In this document: positions 59,458 to 64,000 of the stretch, piece after piece
Layout of the letters: each line of letters starts with the position of its first letter
Numbering within the stretch: position 1 is the stretch's first letter
Assembly: GCF_965363235.1 (NCBI RefSeq)
Contig: NC_134839.1
Coordinates: 94,879,743 to 94,943,742 of the forward strand
DNA length: 64,000 bases
Reading direction: 5' to 3'
Source: Mytilus galloprovincialis
Taxonomy: Eukaryota; Mollusca; Bivalvia; Mytilida; Mytilidae
The notes under the pieces: model-generated
What the model was told of the DNA's origin: nothing
What the model saw: the letters and a program-made list of their open reading frames with translations, nothing else
Databases searched by the model: none
Made by a program: the position numbers and the translations under genes

Positions 59458-59748
59458 AAAACCTGTATAAACCGACCGGCTACGAGACTATGAAAAAGGG
59501 CCGGTTTGGACGGTGAACCGGTTTATTCAGGTTTCCGTTTTGACCGGAAGTTAATGACTTGTGACGTCCGATATTAATGTAATTAAGAGTATTGGAACTT
59601 CATAATTAGACCGGAATTCGGAAATACACAGTGTCCGGTTTACAAAGGGTATTTTCACAAAGACTTTGAAGGGGAAAAATTGGGACTTTCATTTTCGGTC
59701 GGAATGGACAGGAAACCGGTTTATTCAGGGTCCGGTTTAATCAGGTTT
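59458..59748. mobile_element. Short MITE with AAACCTG...CCGG inverted ends
   Basis: The left end AAACCTGTATAAACCGACCG and the complement of the right end (AAACCTGATTAAACCGGACC) form imperfect inverted repeats. The interior carries more copies of CCGGTTTATTCAGG and its complement. It is about 290 bp with no coding capacity. Target duplication is unclear, so exact ends and superfamily are uncertain. Confidence 0.6.
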
Positions 59749-60594
59749 GACTGTTACAGTATATAAACACGTGCTCCCGCTGAATTGTCATTCCACGAGT
59801 ATTTTTCAACAAGATTGCACAACCCACCCTCCCTCCCTTTAACAAACAAAATTGCTGCTCTTTTAGTTTATTTTTCAGATTACATGGTGAACCGATCCAA
59901 ATGTATTGAATGTTCCTATTAGATTGTCATGTGTCATCAAAAGTGTCAGACGTTTCAATATTCATCGGCAGATCCAATGAAACCTGAATATTCAAGGAAT
60001 TTGCAGGAATAATAAAAAGAGTGTCTATCATCATGGCATTCCGTTCAATATGGAAAGTGCGTTGGATGTCATCATCATGTTGATTCAACTGGCAGTGATT
60101 TATTCAAATATCGTTCATTAAGCTGTTATGGATCTGCCCAGCAGCTAGAAATTGTTATGCATTTACTGTTGGTTTCCCTTCAGTGACCAATTGTCATCAA
60201 GATTTAACTTGTTGGCTAGTTTGTTGATGTTGGTTGTTTGTTGGTTTATATTGTTGAATATTGTTGAATAAATGCCATGACAAATAATCAGCAAATTTTC
60301 AAATTTCAATTGTTTATTTGTTGTTTATATTATTCTTGCGAAAGAATGAAACAAAACAAATCTGCAGTTGTATATTCATTGCGCACATTGAATATGCAAT
60401 AAATGTTTCGACTAGTTTGTGATATCGAAAACACTGGTGTTATAAATTTTCAGTACTACAGAGATTTATTCCGCTTAAATCTAATACGTTGTTACAAACA
60501 CGAAATAATCGGACAAGTCGAGATATATAAACACTATAAGATGGTTACAAGGGAACGTTACCATCTAAGAGTGGATGATTAACAATAGGAAATG
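59749..60594. other. Non-coding, nothing recognised
   Basis: AT-rich sequence, with a TTGTTGAATA/TTGTTGGTT microsatellite-like patch near 60225-60270. No gene was found. Confidence 0.4.
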
Positions 60595-60850
60595 AAAAAT
60601 TATCTCTTTTATCCTAAATCTTAGTATTTAGCTTCCCGTTAATGATATAGATATCAAGATCCAGGAAAGGGTTGTGTTCATTTTTAATATTATTTTTTAT
60701 TCAAAGTAAGTTTAACAGGATAAATCGCTTCAGTGAACATGATGAAGTCGTCATTATTGATTATCAATATGTCATCCAAATATCTAAAAGTACTATTACA
60801 TTTTTGTATCAGATGTTGTTTCGATGGGTCTTTGCTAATTTTAGTCATAC
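60595..60850 (-). pseudogene. Decayed Penelope-like RT fragment (antisense)
   Basis: The minus strand reads KISKDPSKQHLI, then the catalytic region RYLDDILIINNDDF (60786-60743). With frame changes, PFLDLDIYIINGKLNTK and FSFPIV-like words follow. It is the same family as the + strand remnant at 37020-37320, and the KISKDPSKQHLI block is common to both. Frames are broken. Confidence 0.7.
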
Positions 60851-60960
60851 ATTGTTACTCATAATAATAAAGTTATCCTCACCCTAGTAGTTATTATGCT
60901 TATGCTTTTCATAGTGGGTAAAGTTGTTATGCTTACCCTAGACGATTAAGTTGTTATGTT

Positions 60961-61266
60961 CACCCTTGACAATTTTAATGTTATTCTTATTCTGGACGAT
61001 TTAGTTTTTAAGCTCATCCTTGATGTTATGTTCACCCTAGAGGTTTAGGTTGTTATGCTCATCCTAGAGGATTTAGTTGTTATGCTGAACCTAGAGGATT
61101 TAGTTGTTATGCTCACCCTTGACAATTTTAATGTTATTCTTACTCTGGACGATTTAGTTTTTAAGCTCATCCTTGATGTTATGTTCACCCTAGAGGTTTA
61201 GGTTGTTATGCTCATCCTAGAGGATTTAGTTGTTATGCTGAACCTAGAGGATTTAGTTGTTATGCT
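60961..61266. repeat. Higher-order duplication within the satellite (153 bp)
   Basis: CACCCTTGACAATTTTAATG begins at 60961 and again at 61114. The following text through TTTTTAAGCTCATCCTTGAT and CTGAACCTAGAGGATTTAG is nearly identical in both. Such a recent block duplication inside an otherwise diverged array points to ongoing unequal exchange or slippage. Confidence 0.85.
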
Positions 61267-61424
61267 CACCCTAGATAATTTAATTGTTATGCTCACCCTA
61301 GACGATTAAATTGATATGCTCACCCTAGAGGTTTCACTTGCACACCCTAGAGGATAAATTTGTCATGCTTACCCTAAACAGTTTTGTTGACAATATAGAT
61401 TTTACGCTCATCCTTGATGATTTA

Positions 61425-61530
61425 AATAAACTCATCATAGATACCAGGACTAAATTAAGTATATACGCCAGACGCGCGTTTCGTCTACAAAAGACTCATC
61501 AGTGACGCTCGAATCCAAAAAAAATAAAAA
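61425..61530 (+). repeat. Dispersed repeat, family B copy 2
   Basis: Contains AAACTCATCATAGATACCAG, CGCCAGACGCGCGTTTCGTC and CATCAGTGACGCTCGAATCC, nearly identical to 40254-40370. It interrupts the 27-bp satellite. The following 130 bp to 61665 (AAATACAGTACGAAGTTGAA) may belong to the same element. Confidence 0.9.
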
Positions 61531-62575
61531 GGGCAAAATACAGTACGAAGTTGAAGAGCATTGAGGACCAAAATTCCTAAAAGTTTTGCCAAATACAGCT
61601 AAGGTAATCTATGCCTGAGGTAGAAAAGTCTTTGTATTTTAAAAAATTCAAAATAATTGTTATGCTCACCCTTGACGATTTAGTTGTAATGCTCACCTTT
61701 TACAATTCAGTTGTTATGCTTACCCTAGAGGATTTTGTTGTTTTACTCATGATTGTTTTTGTTATTACTCCGCTAGAGAATTTAGTTGTTGTGCTCATCC
61801 TATTTGATTTAGTTGTAATGCTCACCCTAAAGGCTTAAGCTGTTATGCTTAACAAACACAATTTAGTTGTTATGCTCACCCTAGATGATTTAATTTTGAA
61901 TTTCACCCTAGAAGGTTTAGTTTCTATGCTGACCCTAGATGGTTAAGGTGCTTTGCCCATCCTAGAGGATTTAGTTGTTATTCTCATCCTAGACGATTAA
62001 GTTGGTATGCCAACACTAAAGAATTTAGTTTTTGTGCTCACCCTAGATGATTTTGTTGTAATGGTCAACCTAGACGATTTAGTTAATAAGCTCATTCTAT
62101 ACGATTTTGTTTTTATGCTCACCCTAGACGATAAAGTTGTAATGCTCACCCTAGAGGAATAAGCTGTTATGATCACCCCAAACGATTTAGTTGTTATGCT
62201 CACCCTAGATGATTTAGTTGTGATGATCACCCCAGAGGATTTAGTTATTATATGCTAATCCTAGATGATTGAGTTGTTATGCTCAAACAAGATGATTTAT
62301 GTGTTATGCCCACCCTAGACGATTTAGTTGTTATGCTCACTCTAGATGATTTAATTGTTTTGCTCACGCTAGATGATTGTTTTTGTTATTGTCACCCTAT
62401 AGAATTTAGTCGTTGTGTGTTTGTGCTCATCCTATTCGATTTAGTTGTAATGCGCACCCTAGATGATTTGTGTGATATGCTCACCCCAGAGGATTTAGTT
62501 AGTATGCACGCACTAGATGATTAAGTGATTATGCTCACCCTAGATGATTTAGTTTTTTTGCTCACGCTAGACGAC

Positions 62576-63277
62576 ATTTATTTCGACTTTCTGATACTTA
62601 GATTTGAAGATTTGTGAAATAAGTTTTCATGTAATTATGACTTTTGTGGATATTTTGAATATTATTGCAACCTTGCGGTTAAATTATTGATATATGTTCC
62701 GATTAATAAATTGCTTGCTTTTCGTTATTTGTATTCGAAAGCTGTTTTAGTTGGAACGCCGATGTCGTACTTTATAAGTGTCGGTAGCAGAGTTACAAAA
62801 GGTGTTATATAATTTTTACAAATACCACTCTGATCTGAAACTGGACTTTAACACAACATCAGCAAATATTGTGCTTTTCAAATAGTAAATTTACTAAAAA
62901 TGACTATTTTTAAATTGTACCAACAACATATAGAGGTAAGGTTTCCAATTTTTATCGTTGCCTTCTGTTTAATTATTATATTTAAAATCTCTGTCCAGTT
63001 CGGAAAACATTAGTTTACCAAGTCCCAAGCGCCGTACTTCTCTTTACCAGTAAAATCAAACTGTTCCTCTTCTCATTGATTTATAGTTCAACGTATTTTG
63101 AATGATAACTATAATTTATATGGTAATCGCAACAACAACACTTATCAGACGTTTCTTATTATCTATCATTGTCAATATCTAATCCTGAAAATCAATGATG
63201 TTTGATGAAAGGATGAAGACTAAGGACCCATTTAAATACATTTTATTATACTTGATATGATAAACACGGACATGTGT
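62576..63277. other. Non-coding, 3' flank of the last gene
   Basis: AT-rich sequence between the satellite and the gene at the right edge. TTTATT at 63242-63247 reads AATAAA on the minus strand, 30-36 bases past that gene's stop, and is a good poly(A) signal candidate. Confidence 0.5.
63242..63247 (-). terminator. Poly(A) signal candidate (AATAAA)
   Basis: TTTATT on the plus strand gives AATAAA on the minus strand, 30-36 bases downstream of the TGA of the 63278-64000 gene. The short 3' UTR this implies is unusual but workable. Confidence 0.45.
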
Positions 63278-64000
63278 TCACCCTCGTTGGTTGTCAATGA
63301 ATTGTTGCAGATTTCCGTTCTCTGCTAGATTCCGTATGGCAGCAGTTTGGCCGGGAGTACTAGCATTAAACAGAAACCGGTTCAACACACCTATATTAGA
63401 AATCAAGTTCTCCATGTTTCCAGTTTCACTTATAGTAACGATCATTTGTACTCGGTCCCGAGTTTGACAATAGTTTAATATCATAGTAAATGCTCGAGTA
63501 TTTTCCAAAAGTTCTTGGATTTGATCGTTTCCTCCTAAAGCAAGAATGAGTTCCATTTGAGCTGAAGTTAAAACGTTATTTGTAATAATTGCAAAGGGTA
63601 CTGGATAGTCTATGAATTCTTCCAAAAGATTTAATCTGGCTAATCTTTCAATCCATCGAGCAATTCTGTCATTTAGACTTACTCGTAATATTTGTTGCAT
63701 GATCAATGGATTTTCGGAAACTTGCTGAAACCAGCCCGTTTCCCTCAGTGTGTTGAAAGTTCTTCTTTGACTGTTTGTATTTGCGAAATTAACTGCGTTA
63801 CCACGATTAACACTGGCAATCCTTGCTAGTCTATTTGCTGCTGCCGTTGCTTGAGCATTTGCTGCTGCCGTAGCAGCCTGAACATTTACTCTTGCTCTTG
63901 CCCGATTAATTGCTCTTGCCCGACTATTTATTCTTATAGTTGCCAGATTATTTAGTCTTGTCACTGCTCGATCAGTGGGTCCATCATTTGACCCATCGTT
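63278..64000 (-). CDS. 3' part of an unrecognised R/A/N-rich, helical protein
   Basis: The frame is open from the window edge (64000) to TGA at 63278-63280, giving about 240 C-terminal residues. A GTG at 63964 is not a credible start because the frame continues upstream (DGSNDGPTDRA). The first part is rich in Arg, Ala and Asn (RARAINRARAR, QAATAAANAQATAAANR), probably helical. The second part is a Leu/Ile-rich amphipathic region with loosely recurring blocks (ERLARLNLLEEFID, MELILALGGNDQIQELLEN, ETGNMENLISNIG, AIRNLAENGNLQQFID). These hint at degenerate helical repeats of about 35-40 residues. One cysteine (NYCQTRD) is present. There is no enzyme motif. It could be a secreted matrix protein or an intracellular helical-repeat protein; the start lies outside the window. 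Confidence 0.7.
   Translation of the reverse strand, partial: NDGSNDGPTDRAVTRLNNLATIRINSRARAINRARARVNVQAATAAANAQATAAANRLARIASVNRGNAVNFANTNSQRRTFNTLRETGWFQQVSENPLIMQQILRVSLNDRIARWIERLARLNLLEEFIDYPVPFAIITNNVLTSAQMELILALGGNDQIQELLENTRAFTMILNYCQTRDRVQMIVTISETGNMENLISNIGVLNRFLFNASTPGQTAAIRNLAENGNLQQFIDNQRG

Larger units (their letters stand above)
57503..62575. repeat. Decayed 27-bp satellite array with later insertions
   Basis: The unit is about 27 bp with consensus GATTTAGTTGTTATGCTCAC followed by CCTAGAT. Blocks lie at 57503-57853, 58418-58700, 60876-61424 and 61666-62575. Units vary strongly, and the array seems once continuous. Interruptions are an AACGGA array (57854-58417), about 2.2 kb of other repeats (58700-60875) and a family B repeat (61425-61665). 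Because the period is nine codons, open frames with M-L-T-L-D-D-L-V-V periodicity appear on both strands; I see no reason to treat them as genes. Confidence 0.88.

Noticed and set aside
61611..62524. MLTLDDLVV-type repetitive open frames
   Set aside because: A 27-bp satellite keeps any frame open by arithmetic. Indels between blocks break it, and the opposite strand is equally open.
1..64000. CRISPR array or bacterial operon
   Set aside because: Repeats are minisatellites, satellites and transposons. Gene structure is eukaryotic with introns, and no cas-like or operon arrangement is present.

Overview
The window looks like a bivalve mollusc nuclear genome, most likely a mussel (Mytilus or a close relative). 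The DNA is AT-rich and gene-poor, with spliced genes: 3' splice sites sit directly in front of three long exons. It carries dispersed repeats that I associate with mussel genomes, for example the families at 40254-40400/61425-61530 and 19026-19265/42414-42610. It also holds Penelope-like and L1/Tx1-like retroelement fragments and several short terminal-inverted-repeat (TIR) elements. The species assignment rests on recognising repeats and was not checked by a search.

Protein-coding content lies in two places. In the first 29 kb, four exons encode secreted or secreted-looking low-complexity proteins. These are the 3' end of a Q/P-rich gene (2-397, +), a 1292-residue N/S/T/K-rich protein (6481-10359, -), the last exon of a Q/P-rich protein with a 16-residue repeat (21499-22697, -), and a 1281-residue protein with a signal peptide and N/Q/P repeats (24759-28604, -). 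None matches an enzyme family. Signal peptides, many N-glycosylation sequons, near absence of cysteine and in-frame minisatellites suggest extracellular structural or matrix proteins (shell, periostracum, byssus or mucus), but that role is inference. At the right edge, 63278-64000 (-) is the 3' part of another unrecognised gene, with an R/A/N-rich segment followed by a helical Leu-rich region.

The remainder, about 30-63 kb plus the gaps among the genes, is mobile or repeat DNA, and several insertion events can be read base by base. A 2.8-kb TA-flanked element (10481-13304) splits an older dispersed repeat. A 1.4-kb foldback element (18363-19769) is built of degenerate short units. A 2.3-kb element (39244-41565) has 55-bp TIRs that start CACAGTG and a 5-bp target duplication. 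A 5'-truncated L1/Tx1-like LINE (47665-about 53760) is interrupted by a Harbinger-like element (48301-49516), an antisense second LINE (about 49971-51498) and a Penelope-like fragment (about 51657-52451). A fold-back TTAA/TA-flanked element (53769-54491) lies next to its 3' end.

The right part (57503-62575) is a decayed 27-bp satellite array broken up by later insertions, including an array of AACGGA units (57854-58417). I found no tRNA, rRNA, CRISPR or bacterial-type feature.
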